A stretch of DNA of 10,378 bases from Halovenus sp. GTDB taxonomy: Archaea > Halobacteriota > Halobacteria > Halobacteriales > Haloarculaceae. The notes beneath the pieces were generated by a model, which saw nothing but the letters and a program-made list of their open reading frames with translations, was not told the DNA's origin and searched no databases. The position numbers and the translations under genes are program-made. The stretch lies in contig JAQCNG010000141.1 in the NCBI GenBank assembly GCA_028275145.1, positions 1-10,378 of the forward strand. The letters run 5' to 3'. This document shows, one piece after another, positions 1 through 5,203 of the stretch (position 1 is its first letter; each line of letters begins with the position of its first letter).

Positions 1-660
1 CACCCGAAGAACGCACCACCCTGCAGTCGGTGCGGGAACGCCAGCCTCGAACGCGAGACACGCCGCGTCGACGACGACGAACTCTCCGCGCCGGGTTACG
101 GTGACCTGGTGACACCACGGTATCTCGTGGTGCTGGTCGGGGTGCTCGCGCTCGCTGTTCTGTTCGCGCTGGGGGCCACGGGAACTGTCGACGTCCCCGG
201 TTTCCCCGACGACTCTGTCCCCTCGGTGGACAACGTGCCGGGCAACGCCACGACGGCGGGGGGTGTCTCGCTCGCGGAGGTGGAGACGGCCTATCTCGGG
301 GCGCTGAACGACCGCCGGGTGGCCGACGATAACCCGTTGCTCGACCGGCGGAACAGGCTCGACGAGGTGGCCCGCTACTACAACCAGGAACGGGTGAAAG
401 CACAGGCCGAAGGGGAGTCATCACCCTCGGCCAGAGAACTCGGCATCTCGGGTCTGCTTCCCGGGGACTGCTCGGAGGGCGGCCTGGCCCACCGCACACA
501 GCAGTTCGACGGCGCCGCCGCCGACACCGCCGGCACGCGGTTCACCGACACGCTGACCACTCGCTCGCTCGCGCTGCTGGAGCAGTACGTTCTGACCGGT
601 GTCGATGTCCACGCCGCCGACGGGACACTGTTTCTCACAGAAGTGCTGTGTACGACCTGA
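1..660 (+). CDS. Membrane-anchored zinc-knuckle and CAP-like domain protein (3' part)
   Basis: The reading frame is open from the left edge, so the true start lies outside the window; 219 residues are visible. The frame begins HPKNAPPCSRCG, with a CxxC at visible residues 8 and 11 that looks like the second half of a four-cysteine zinc ribbon. A single hydrophobic membrane segment follows at about residues 41-60. The rest resembles a CAP/SCP (cysteine-rich secretory/PR-1) domain: a first helix with ALNDRR and ARYYNQERV, and a closing strand pattern LLEQYVLTGVDVHAADGTLF. Two cysteines (in GDCSEGG and three residues from the C-terminus) could form a disulfide. I infer an N-terminal zinc module in the cytoplasm and a CAP domain outside the cell. 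CAP domains are widespread but their biochemical role in archaea is unknown to me. A GTG at 109 could be mistaken for the start, but the CxxC knuckle in frame before it argues for the longer protein. Confidence 0.72.
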   Translation, partial: HPKNAPPCSRCGNASLERETRRVDDDELSAPGYGDLVTPRYLVVLVGVLALAVLFALGATGTVDVPGFPDDSVPSVDNVPGNATTAGGVSLAEVETAYLGALNDRRVADDNPLLDRRNRLDEVARYYNQERVKAQAEGESSPSARELGISGLLPGDCSEGGLAHRTQQFDGAAADTAGTRFTDTLTTRSLALLEQYVLTGVDVHAADGTLFLTEVLCTT

Positions 661-667
661 CCGCGAC

Positions 668-961
668 TCAGGCACTGGCTGTCGCGGTCTCGTAGGCCTC
701 GCTGAACGTGCTCGCCTTTTCGACGACACGGTCGGCACCGGTCTCGAGCGCGTCGAGCGCGTCGACGCCCTCCTCGGTCTTTATCGTGAGAACCGGTTCG
801 GTCTGGCCACCCGACTGCTCCGGGTTCATGTCGTAGGTTGCCGCCGAGACACCCTCTGTCTCGAGTAGCGCCCCCTTCAGGACGTTCATGAAGGTGTGGT
901 CCTCGCCGGCGATCTCGATAGAGAGCTCCGCATCGTTTCGCTCGATAACCCGCAGTTCCAT
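668..961 (-). CDS. rpoL: DNA-directed RNA polymerase subunit L (Rpo11)
   Basis: This 97-residue protein is the archaeal Rpb11/RpoL subunit. With subunit D it forms the assembly platform of RNA polymerase, equivalent to the bacterial alpha dimer. The family signature is clear: [19 protein letters not shown] at residues 20-38, then [11 protein letters not shown], strand [12 protein letters not shown], and an acidic C-terminal helix. Length is normal for archaeal RpoL. I chose the ATG at 961 because the family begins MELRVIER; an upstream in-frame start at 991 would add ten residues of no family character. Its stop lies seven bases from the stop of the convergent CAP-domain gene. The likely promoter is weak (A/T-rich GAAAGCTTGA around 986-996), spaced for a leaderless transcript. 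The next gene upstream on the same strand is 228 bp away, so rpoL is probably transcribed alone. Confidence 0.95.
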   Translation of the reverse strand: MELRVIERNDAELSIEIAGEDHTFMNVLKGALLETEGVSAATYDMNPEQSGGQTEPVLTIKTEEGVDALDALETGADRVVEKASTFSEAYETATASA

Positions 962-1132
962 AGCCGACAGTACCTGACCGACGCATCTCAAGCTTTCGAC
1001 TCGTCCTGTTGCTGTGTCAGCGGGCGCTGGCTTCGCCTCGCCGCCTGGGAACCCGATGGCTCGAGCTATCCAGAAACCGGACGGTACCGCTCGTGCGCGC
1101 CACCGGGATGAGGCCCGAGGCTGGTGACGAAA

Positions 1133-1173
1133 CTGGACACACAGTCGGCACGAGCAGGCTTGCGCGTGTCCAG
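1133..1173. repeat. 8-bp inverted repeat, possible RNA hairpin
   Basis: CTGGACAC at 1133-1140 and GTGTCCAG at 1166-1173 are perfectly complementary around a 25-base loop. The structure begins 16 bases past the stop codon of the two-CxxC gene on the - strand and lies about 170 bp upstream of rpoL. It could be a 3'-end hairpin or simply chance. No U-tract follows. The rest of the gap between the two genes (962-1189) shows nothing I recognise, apart from a 16-bp palindrome with one mismatched pair at 1055-1070. Confidence 0.35.
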
Positions 1174-1189
1174 ACCGACCGTCGCGGGT

Positions 1190-1396
1190 TCAGTTCAGGG
1201 CGGCGACGTCCTCGGCCGTGACCTCGTGGTCGTCGGGGAGGCGGTCGATGCAGTCGTAACAGAGGAAATGCTCGGAGCCATCGACCAGTTCGAGCGTCAT
1301 CCCCTCTGTTGGTCTGTGGTCGAAAATCCAGAGATTCGCGAGGCCGCCGCCGATTCGCACGGTCTTGCCACAGCCGTCGCACTGCTCGGTAGCCAT
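1190..1396 (-). CDS. Small two-CxxC zinc-binding protein, conserved haloarchaeal type
   Basis: This 68-residue protein has CDGCG at residues 6-10 and CYDC at 46-49. The two CxxC pairs are separated by about 36 residues, as expected for a single zinc site. A glycine run (RIGGGLANLWIF) follows the first knuckle, and the C-terminus is acidic. Small proteins of this kind are abundant and mostly uncharacterised in haloarchaea; I cannot assign a function. I chose the ATG at 1396 because the knuckle starts directly after MATEQ; the longer frame to 1465 adds a proline/glycine/arginine-rich stretch that runs into the promoter region of the divergent mch gene. An A/T-rich patch at 1421-1433 is the only candidate promoter, spaced for a leaderless message. 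The gene is divergent from mch with 102 bp between their starts, so the two could share regulation. Confidence 0.8.
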   Translation of the reverse strand: MATEQCDGCGKTVRIGGGLANLWIFDHRPTEGMTLELVDGSEHFLCYDCIDRLPDDHEVTAEDVAALN

Positions 1397-1466
1397 ACGG
1401 GAGAGAGGGTGGCCACGGGCAAATGGGTTTTCCCCGGGTCCGGCGAGCGCACGACCGGAGACCACG

Positions 1467-1476
1467 TTTTCTTAAA
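1467..1476 (+). promoter_or_regulatory. TATA box (box A) of mch
   Basis: TTTTCTTAAA is centred about 27 bases before the ATG of mch. This is the spacing expected for an archaeal box A that gives a leaderless transcript, and it stands out in GC-rich surroundings. It supports the start chosen for mch. Confidence 0.65.
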
Positions 1477-1493
1477 CGCTCCGCCCGGAGCGT
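1476..1493. promoter_or_regulatory. 18-bp palindrome at the mch start site, candidate operator
   Basis: ACGCTCCG and CGGAGCGT form perfect 8-base arms around a two-base spacer. The palindrome lies exactly between box A and the start codon, over the expected transcription start. A protein bound here would block polymerase, so repression is the natural guess. No regulator gene adjoins it. Confidence 0.45.
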
Positions 1494-1498
1494 GTGGC

Positions 1499-2431
1499 AT
1501 GGAGAGTCTCAACCGGATGGCGACGGAACTAGTCGACGAGGCTATCGACTTTGCCGACGAACTCGCCATCGAGGTACACACGCTGCCGGGCGATGCGGCG
1601 GTTCTGGACTTCGGCGTCGACCTGCCGGGTGGCATCGAGGCCGGACTCCTGCTGGCCGAGATACAGACCGCCGGGCTGGCGACGCTCGACACCCGTCTCG
1701 ACGAGGTGGCCGGTGCGCCGCTGACACACGTCGAGTGTTCGACCGACCAGCCCGCGCTGTCGTTGCTCTGTGCTGGCAAGGCCGGCTGGGAGGTCAGCAC
1801 CGGGGCGTTCGACGCGCTCGGTAGCGGTCCGGCGCGCGCACTCGTCGCCGAGGAGCCGGTGTTCGGGCGCATCAACTACCGTGACGAGTTCGACCTCGCG
1901 GTGCTGGCGCTGGAGTCCGACCGCCTCCCCGACGAGCGCGTCGCCGCACAGGTCGCCGAGCGGGCGGGTGTCCCCGAGAGCGGTGTCTTCCTGCCGACGT
2001 ACGCCACCGCGAGCGTCACCGGCAGCGTGGTCGCGGCCTCGCGGGCGGCTGAACTCGGGGTCTACCGGCTCACCGAACTCGGCTACGACCCGCTTGACGT
2101 GCTCTCGGTGACCGGCTCTGCGCCGATTGCGCCCGTGGCCGGTGACGAGCAGTCCGCGCTCGCGACCACACAGGACGCAATCGCCTACGGCAGTCAGGTG
2201 CATCTCGTCGTCGACAGCCCGTTCGACCGGTTCGACGAACTCGTCTCCACGGCCCGCGAGGAGTACGGCACCCCCTTCGCGGACATCTACGCGGGCGTCG
2301 ACTGGGCGTACGACCAGCTCCCGCTGGAGCTGTTCGGCCCGGCACAGGTCACCGTCGACGTTGTCGGTGGCGACACACACGTCGTCGGTGACCGCTCCGA
2401 GGACCTGCTCGCGGAGAGTTTCGACCTGTAG
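1499..2431 (+). CDS. mch: Methenyltetrahydromethanopterin cyclohydrolase
   Basis: This 310-residue protein matches archaeal Mch over its whole length, which is usual for the family. The enzyme interconverts methenyl- and formyl-tetrahydromethanopterin (or a related pterin) in cytoplasmic C1 transfer. Recognisable blocks are GSGPARAL (residues 108-115), TASVTGSVVAASRAAELGVYRL (169-191), VTGSAPIAPVAGD (204-216), AYGSQVHLVVD (229-239) and FADIYAGVDWAYDQLP (260-275). I chose the ATG at 1499 because it is where family similarity begins (MESLNRMA) and because box A lies about 27 bases upstream. The frame stays open back to 1124, but that stretch is antisense to the two-CxxC gene and has no Mch character. 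The gene ends four bases from the stop of a convergent gene. No other C1-pathway gene is visible nearby. In haloarchaea, which do not make methane, the enzyme presumably serves biosynthetic or oxidative C1 metabolism. Confidence 0.93.
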   Translation: MESLNRMATELVDEAIDFADELAIEVHTLPGDAAVLDFGVDLPGGIEAGLLLAEIQTAGLATLDTRLDEVAGAPLTHVECSTDQPALSLLCAGKAGWEVSTGAFDALGSGPARALVAEEPVFGRINYRDEFDLAVLALESDRLPDERVAAQVAERAGVPESGVFLPTYATASVTGSVVAASRAAELGVYRLTELGYDPLDVLSVTGSAPIAPVAGDEQSALATTQDAIAYGSQVHLVVDSPFDRFDELVSTAREEYGTPFADIYAGVDWAYDQLPLELFGPAQVTVDVVGGDTHVVGDRSEDLLAESFDL

Positions 2432-2435
2432 CCGG

Positions 2436-2633
2436 TCAGGAGAGAATGTCGTCGATTCGCTGTGGCTCGCCCGACAGCGGCGGGTCGGGCTCGACTATCT
2501 GCAACACCTCGTGGTCTGTCACGTCGGGGTACTGCTTTCCGATTGCCTCCTCGACGAGGTCTTTCTCCAGTCGGAACTCGGTCCCCTCGTAGACGACATC
2601 GATACCCTGCTCGTCGAACGACAGGAGGGTCAT
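2436..2633 (-). CDS. Conserved small haloarchaeal protein (resembles DUF5800)
   Basis: This is a 65-residue acidic protein with no cysteines, membrane segment or signal peptide. It begins MTLLSFDEQGIDVVYEGTEF and ends in a proline-containing EPDPPLSGEPQRI segment. From memory it resembles the haloarchaeal family called DUF5800, whose function is unknown; I could not run a search to confirm this. The ATG at 2633 is supported by an excellent TATA box 21-30 bases upstream, consistent with leaderless transcription. It follows the channel gene on the same strand but has its own promoter. Its strong promoter suggests that it is well expressed. It converges on mch with four bases between the stops. 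Confidence 0.8.
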   Translation of the reverse strand: MTLLSFDEQGIDVVYEGTEFRLEKDLVEEAIGKQYPDVTDHEVLQIVEPDPPLSGEPQRIDDILS

Positions 2634-2653
2634 ATCACTGGTAGGGAACTGCC

Positions 2654-2663
2654 GGATATAAGC
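2654..2663 (-). promoter_or_regulatory. TATA box of the small haloarchaeal gene at 2436-2633
   Basis: On the - strand the sequence reads GCTTATATCC, a near-ideal archaeal box A centred about 26 bases before the ATG at 2633. It begins six bases past the stop of the mscS-type gene, so the downstream gene need not depend on dacZ-operon transcription. Confidence 0.7.
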
Positions 2664-2669
2664 CCCGCG

Positions 2670-3455
2670 TCACTCGCGGATGCGGACGATACCGCCACGA
2701 AAGACCCGGCTGTTCGGGATGATGTACTCCTTGCCGTCGGCCTCGACGTGGGTGACGAAGATGGTCATCTCCTGGACGATGCCCCGCCTGTCGTCGACCC
2801 GGACCTCGTCGCCGATGCTGTAGGGTTGGTTGAGCAGCAGGTAGATACCCGCCGCGCCGGACGCCAGCAGGTCCTTGAACGCGACGGCCGCCAGCAGGAC
2901 AACTCCGAACACGTACGCGGTCAGCAACACGAGCAGCGCCGTCGTGGCGACACCGACCTGTGCGAGCGCGATGAGTGCGGCGATGTAGTAGATGCTGTAC
3001 TTGACAAGCCGTGGAAGCACGGACGCCTCCGGCAGTTTGACCGAGCGCAGACGCTCCTGTACGACGAGTTCGGCCTCGTCGCCGACGATGAAGCCAACGA
3101 TGACCGCGAACGCCGCGACGAGCAACTTCGGCAACAGTGCCGTCACCTGCGCCCAGAACACCGACGTATCGAACACCTGAGCGACGTTGAACGCGAACAG
3201 CACCGCGACGCCGTAGACAGACAGCGCCAGCAACCCGCCGACGATACCGGCGGTCGAGGTGCCGAACCGACCCGCCCCGCGCTCGATGGTGGTGCCCTCG
3301 ACGACATCGTCGAGCCCCGTCCGGCGGAACAGCGTGTGGGTCCAGCGCCAGACCAGGTACGCGACGACCAGTCCCAGCACCAGCACCGTCGCTGCGAGGG
3401 TGAACGCCGTCTCCGCCGAGATGACGTCGTTTATCTGCTCGGCCAGATTTACCAT
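2670..3455 (-). CDS. MscS-family mechanosensitive channel, short C-terminus
   Basis: This 261-residue membrane protein has five predicted transmembrane segments, at about residues 17-38, 67-90, 107-126, 150-168 and 170-194. A typical MscS pore-helix and beta-domain follow: AFKDLLASGAAGIYLLLNQP (192-211), then YSIGDEVRV and EYIIPNSRV (243-251). MscS channels open under membrane tension and release solutes after hypo-osmotic shock. The protein stops only nine residues after the IPNS motif segment, so the cytoplasmic alpha/beta vestibule domain of E. coli MscS is missing. The start codon at 3455 directly abuts the stop codon of dacZ with no spacer, so the two are surely co-transcribed and probably translationally coupled. 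As I recall, the same pairing exists in Haloferax volcanii. This suggests that the channel acts with c-di-AMP in osmotic control, although no ligand-binding domain for c-di-AMP is recognisable in it. Confidence 0.9.
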   Translation of the reverse strand: MVNLAEQINDVISAETAFTLAATVLVLGLVVAYLVWRWTHTLFRRTGLDDVVEGTTIERGAGRFGTSTAGIVGGLLALSVYGVAVLFAFNVAQVFDTSVFWAQVTALLPKLLVAAFAVIVGFIVGDEAELVVQERLRSVKLPEASVLPRLVKYSIYYIAALIALAQVGVATTALLVLLTAYVFGVVLLAAVAFKDLLASGAAGIYLLLNQPYSIGDEVRVDDRRGIVQEMTIFVTHVEADGKEYIIPNSRVFRGGIVRIRE

Positions 3456-4268
3456 CTAGTACTCCTCCGGGTCGAGTTCGAGTACCAGGCTGCCGGCCTT
3501 GAATGCACGGACCATGCCGTCGCTCTCGGAGAGCACGATGGCGACGGCGTTCGTGTCACGGGTGATTGCGCCGCCGGCCATGTGGCGCGCGCCGAGTCCC
3601 TTCGGGATGTCGACCCCCTCCGCGCCCGGTTCCAGATAGCGGTACGCCGAGACGATCTTCCCGCCGTCGGAGATGACAAACGCCCCGTCGAGGCGGGAGA
3701 ACTCCTTCAGCATCACGTTCACGATCGGGTCACCCACGTCGACGTGGGACTTCTCGAAGGGGTTGTACGACAGCGGTCGGGACTTGTTCATCACCTTGCC
3801 CGCGTCGCCCACCACGAACAGTGCGCCGACGGGCTTGCCCTTCTGCCCTTTTCTGCCGAGTTCGATTGCCACCTCCAGGACGTCCCGGACCACCTCCGAG
3901 TCGGCACGGGAGTTGACAAACAGGTCGTAGACGCCGCTGTGTGTGAACTCGTCGGCTCGCACCCGGACGGCGGTGTCGAGTCGACTCTCGCTGAACGACT
4001 GGGTGAGTCCGACAACCTCGTCGTCCTCCTCCAGCAGTCCCTGGTCGATTGCACCCTCGATACCGAACCGCACCCGCGCGCTCGTCTGTGCGAACTCCAG
4101 CGGGAGCGGCACGTACACCTCGGCTCCAACGGCGTTGTCGGTTCCCACGACGATAGTCGGGCGCTCGTCGCCCTCGAACCGGTCGTAGGTCGACTGGTCG
4201 GTACTGAACAACAACACTGCATCCACATCGGCGATTATCTCCTCGACAACCGTCTCCATGCCGCTCAT
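3456..4268 (-). CDS. dacZ: Diadenylate cyclase DacZ (c-di-AMP synthase)
   Basis: This 270-residue soluble protein condenses two ATP into cyclic di-AMP. The C-terminal DisA_N/DAC domain, about residues 145-262, carries the diagnostic motifs: LDGAFVISDGG with the metal-binding DGA at 194-196, and GARHMAG with the RHxxA motif at 228-231. The N-terminal half is the archaeal DacZ-specific domain that precedes the catalytic domain. DacZ is the c-di-AMP synthase described in Haloferax volcanii, where c-di-AMP is essential and its level matters for salt tolerance. I chose the ATG at 4268; the alternative ATG at 4259 would drop three residues. The TATA box centred about 27 bases upstream of 4268 favours the longer form and a leaderless message. 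The mscS-type gene follows with no gap. The upstream intergenic region has unusual repeats and half-sites described separately. Confidence 0.95.
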   Translation of the reverse strand: MSGMETVVEEIIADVDAVLLFSTDQSTYDRFEGDERPTIVVGTDNAVGAEVYVPLPLEFAQTSARVRFGIEGAIDQGLLEEDDEVVGLTQSFSESRLDTAVRVRADEFTHSGVYDLFVNSRADSEVVRDVLEVAIELGRKGQKGKPVGALFVVGDAGKVMNKSRPLSYNPFEKSHVDVGDPIVNVMLKEFSRLDGAFVISDGGKIVSAYRYLEPGAEGVDIPKGLGARHMAGGAITRDTNAVAIVLSESDGMVRAFKAGSLVLELDPEEY

Positions 4269-4290
4269 TATCTATGAAAGCCATACGGTA

Positions 4291-4298
4291 GGAAAAAG
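4291..4298 (-). promoter_or_regulatory. TATA-like box of dacZ
   Basis: On the - strand the sequence reads CTTTTTCC, centred about 27 bases before the ATG at 4268. It is T-rich but not a perfect TATA, so promoter strength may be moderate. It supports a leaderless transcript starting at the dacZ start codon. Confidence 0.5.
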
Positions 4299-4308
4299 CC
4301 TTGCGTCA

Positions 4309-4338
4309 CGTCTGCCGGCCGTCTGCCGTCGGGCAGAC
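4309..4338. promoter_or_regulatory. Cluster of direct and inverted half-sites upstream of dacZ box A
   Basis: CGTCTGCCG occurs at 4309-4317 and again at 4320-4328, exactly 11 bp apart (about one helical turn). The second copy forms a perfect hairpin with GGCAGAC at 4332-4338: GTCTGCC, loop GTCG, GGCAGAC. The cluster starts ten bases upstream of the dacZ TATA box in the direction of transcription. That is where archaeal activators or TFB-recruiting regulators bind, so I read it as a candidate operator. It could instead be a hairpin in an RNA read through from the upstream gene. Confidence 0.45.
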
Positions 4339-4400
4339 ACGCAACTGACGGGCCGACACACAGGGTGGTCCACACCGGCGACAGAACGGACCAACCTCGT

Positions 4401-4528
4401 CCAGACGACCGCGAGCCCAGACGACCGCGAGCCCAGACAACCGCGAGCCCAGACGGCCGCGAGCCCAGACGGCCGCGAGCCCAGACGGCCGCGAGCCCAG
4501 ACGGCCGCGAGCCCAGACGGCCGCGAGC
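4401..4528. repeat. Tandem array of eight 16-bp repeats
   Basis: The unit CCAGACGRCCGCGAGC is repeated eight times without spacers. Units 4-8 (4449-4528) are identical with GGCC at the variable position, units 1-2 have GACC, and unit 3 has AACC. A decayed ninth unit follows (ACAAACGGGTCC). Each GGCC unit contains the palindrome CGGCCG. The array fills the middle of the 287-bp gap between dacZ and the CYTH gene; the remainder of that gap holds the dacZ promoter and half-site cluster, and I see no gene in it. Period 16 is not a multiple of three, so all frames through it are open and encode a 16-residue periodic, Arg/Gly-rich peptide that I do not consider real. There are no unique spacers, so it is not a CRISPR array. 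Confidence 0.95.
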
Positions 4529-4555
4529 ACAAACGGGTCCCGGGCGTCGTCAGAG

Positions 4556-5119
4556 CTACTGTTGCTGTGCGAGTAACAGTCCGAGGTAGGAGGTCTGGAT
4601 TGCCTCTCCGGGGTCGAGACCGAGGTCGACCAGCAGGTCGGTGACCGTCTCGCGCGCGGCGTCGATATCGTCCTCGGCCACAGCCTCGTGGTGCTCCACC
4701 TCGACGAACTCCCCGAGGTCGACGACGCGGTCGAGTGTCACCCGGCAGTCGGCCACCTCGTAGCGGTCCCGTTCCTTGCGGACCGTGGCGGCGGGGTCGT
4801 AACCCAGTCCCCCGAGGATGTCCCGTATCGCCTCCTCGTCCGCGACGCGGGTCTCTGCCTCCTCGCGTGTCTTCGAGCGGTCGTCGACCAGCGGTCCCTT
4901 GTAGGTCAACAGCGCGCGCCCGCCGTCTCCGGCACCGTCGTCGTCGTCGACCTCGTGGCGCACCCGGAACGCCTCGTCGGTCGCCGCGAAATCTCTGTCC
5001 GGCGCGTCGTAGTAGGTGTCCACCTGCGTGACCCTGCCGACGTGGTCGGCGTCCATCGCCGCCAGTTGCTCCCTGACCGGGTCGTGTACAGCCCGCACCT
5101 TCAGCTCGACCTCGTACAT
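4556..5119 (-). CDS. CYTH-domain protein (class IV adenylate cyclase / triphosphatase family)
   Basis: This 187-residue protein is a complete CYTH triphosphate-tunnel domain. The signature ExExK is at residues 3-7 (EVELK). Other tunnel residues are visible: QVDTYYD (32-38), FRVR (51-54), LTYKGP (71-76), the Arg/Lys-rich KTREEAE and VRKERDRY segments (83-89, 113-120), and LDRVVDLGEFVEVE (129-142). Family members hydrolyse inorganic or thiamine triphosphate, or in a few bacteria make cyclic AMP (CyaB). The family is often annotated as class IV adenylate cyclase, but in archaea the substrate is not settled and I would favour a triphosphatase. The ATG at 5119 sits directly at the ExExK motif, as in most relatives. 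A weak box A (ACTTTGGG, 5141-5148) and a short palindrome precede it. It is the next gene upstream of dacZ on the same strand, but the repeat array and a dacZ promoter lie between, so an operon is unlikely. Confidence 0.88.
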   Translation of the reverse strand: MYEVELKVRAVHDPVREQLAAMDADHVGRVTQVDTYYDAPDRDFAATDEAFRVRHEVDDDDGAGDGGRALLTYKGPLVDDRSKTREEAETRVADEEAIRDILGGLGYDPAATVRKERDRYEVADCRVTLDRVVDLGEFVEVEHHEAVAEDDIDAARETVTDLLVDLGLDPGEAIQTSYLGLLLAQQQ

Positions 5120-5120
5120 A

Positions 5121-5148
5121 CCCCAACGTGGGGGCCGACGCCCAAAGT
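5121..5148 (-). promoter_or_regulatory. Weak box A and start-proximal palindrome of the CYTH gene
   Basis: On the - strand, ACTTTGGG at 5141-5148 lies 22-29 bases before the ATG and is the best box A candidate. Between it and the start codon is CCCCA-ACG-TGGGG (5121-5133), an inverted repeat with five-base arms ending one base from the ATG. Its place over the expected transcription start resembles the mch palindrome, but the arms are short. Confidence 0.3.
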
Positions 5149-5203
5149 CCTGTGGACCTGCGCCGCCAGCCCGGTTGTCCTGTTGTCGGCTACGCGGTGT
5201 CGA

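Noticed and set aside
962..1189. tRNA or other RNA gene between rpoL and the two-CxxC gene
   Set aside because: No T-loop GTTCRA motif with a matching acceptor stem was found on either strand; only a hairpin and a short palindrome are visible.
1124..1498. N-terminal extension of mch
   Set aside because: The region is antisense to the two-CxxC gene, crosses the mch TATA box, and has no similarity to the family.
2670..3455. Frameshifted or broken MscS gene
   Set aside because: The pore and beta domains are intact up to a clean stop, and a strong promoter for the next gene begins six bases later, so the short form looks natural.
2127..4277. A 716-codon open frame on the + strand across the small haloarchaeal gene, mscS-type and dacZ genes
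   Set aside because: It is antisense to three genes with clear family matches. Its translation has no domain and a skewed Arg/Asp/His composition typical of antisense frames in GC-rich DNA.
4401..4528. CRISPR array
   Set aside because: The units are contiguous with no unique spacers and no cas genes are nearby.
4306..4530. Repetitive open frames through the tandem repeat on both strands, such as a 74-codon - strand frame
   Set aside because: Because 16 is not a multiple of three, the repeat opens several frames at once, all giving the same kind of 16-residue periodic peptide. None has a start signal or family resemblance.
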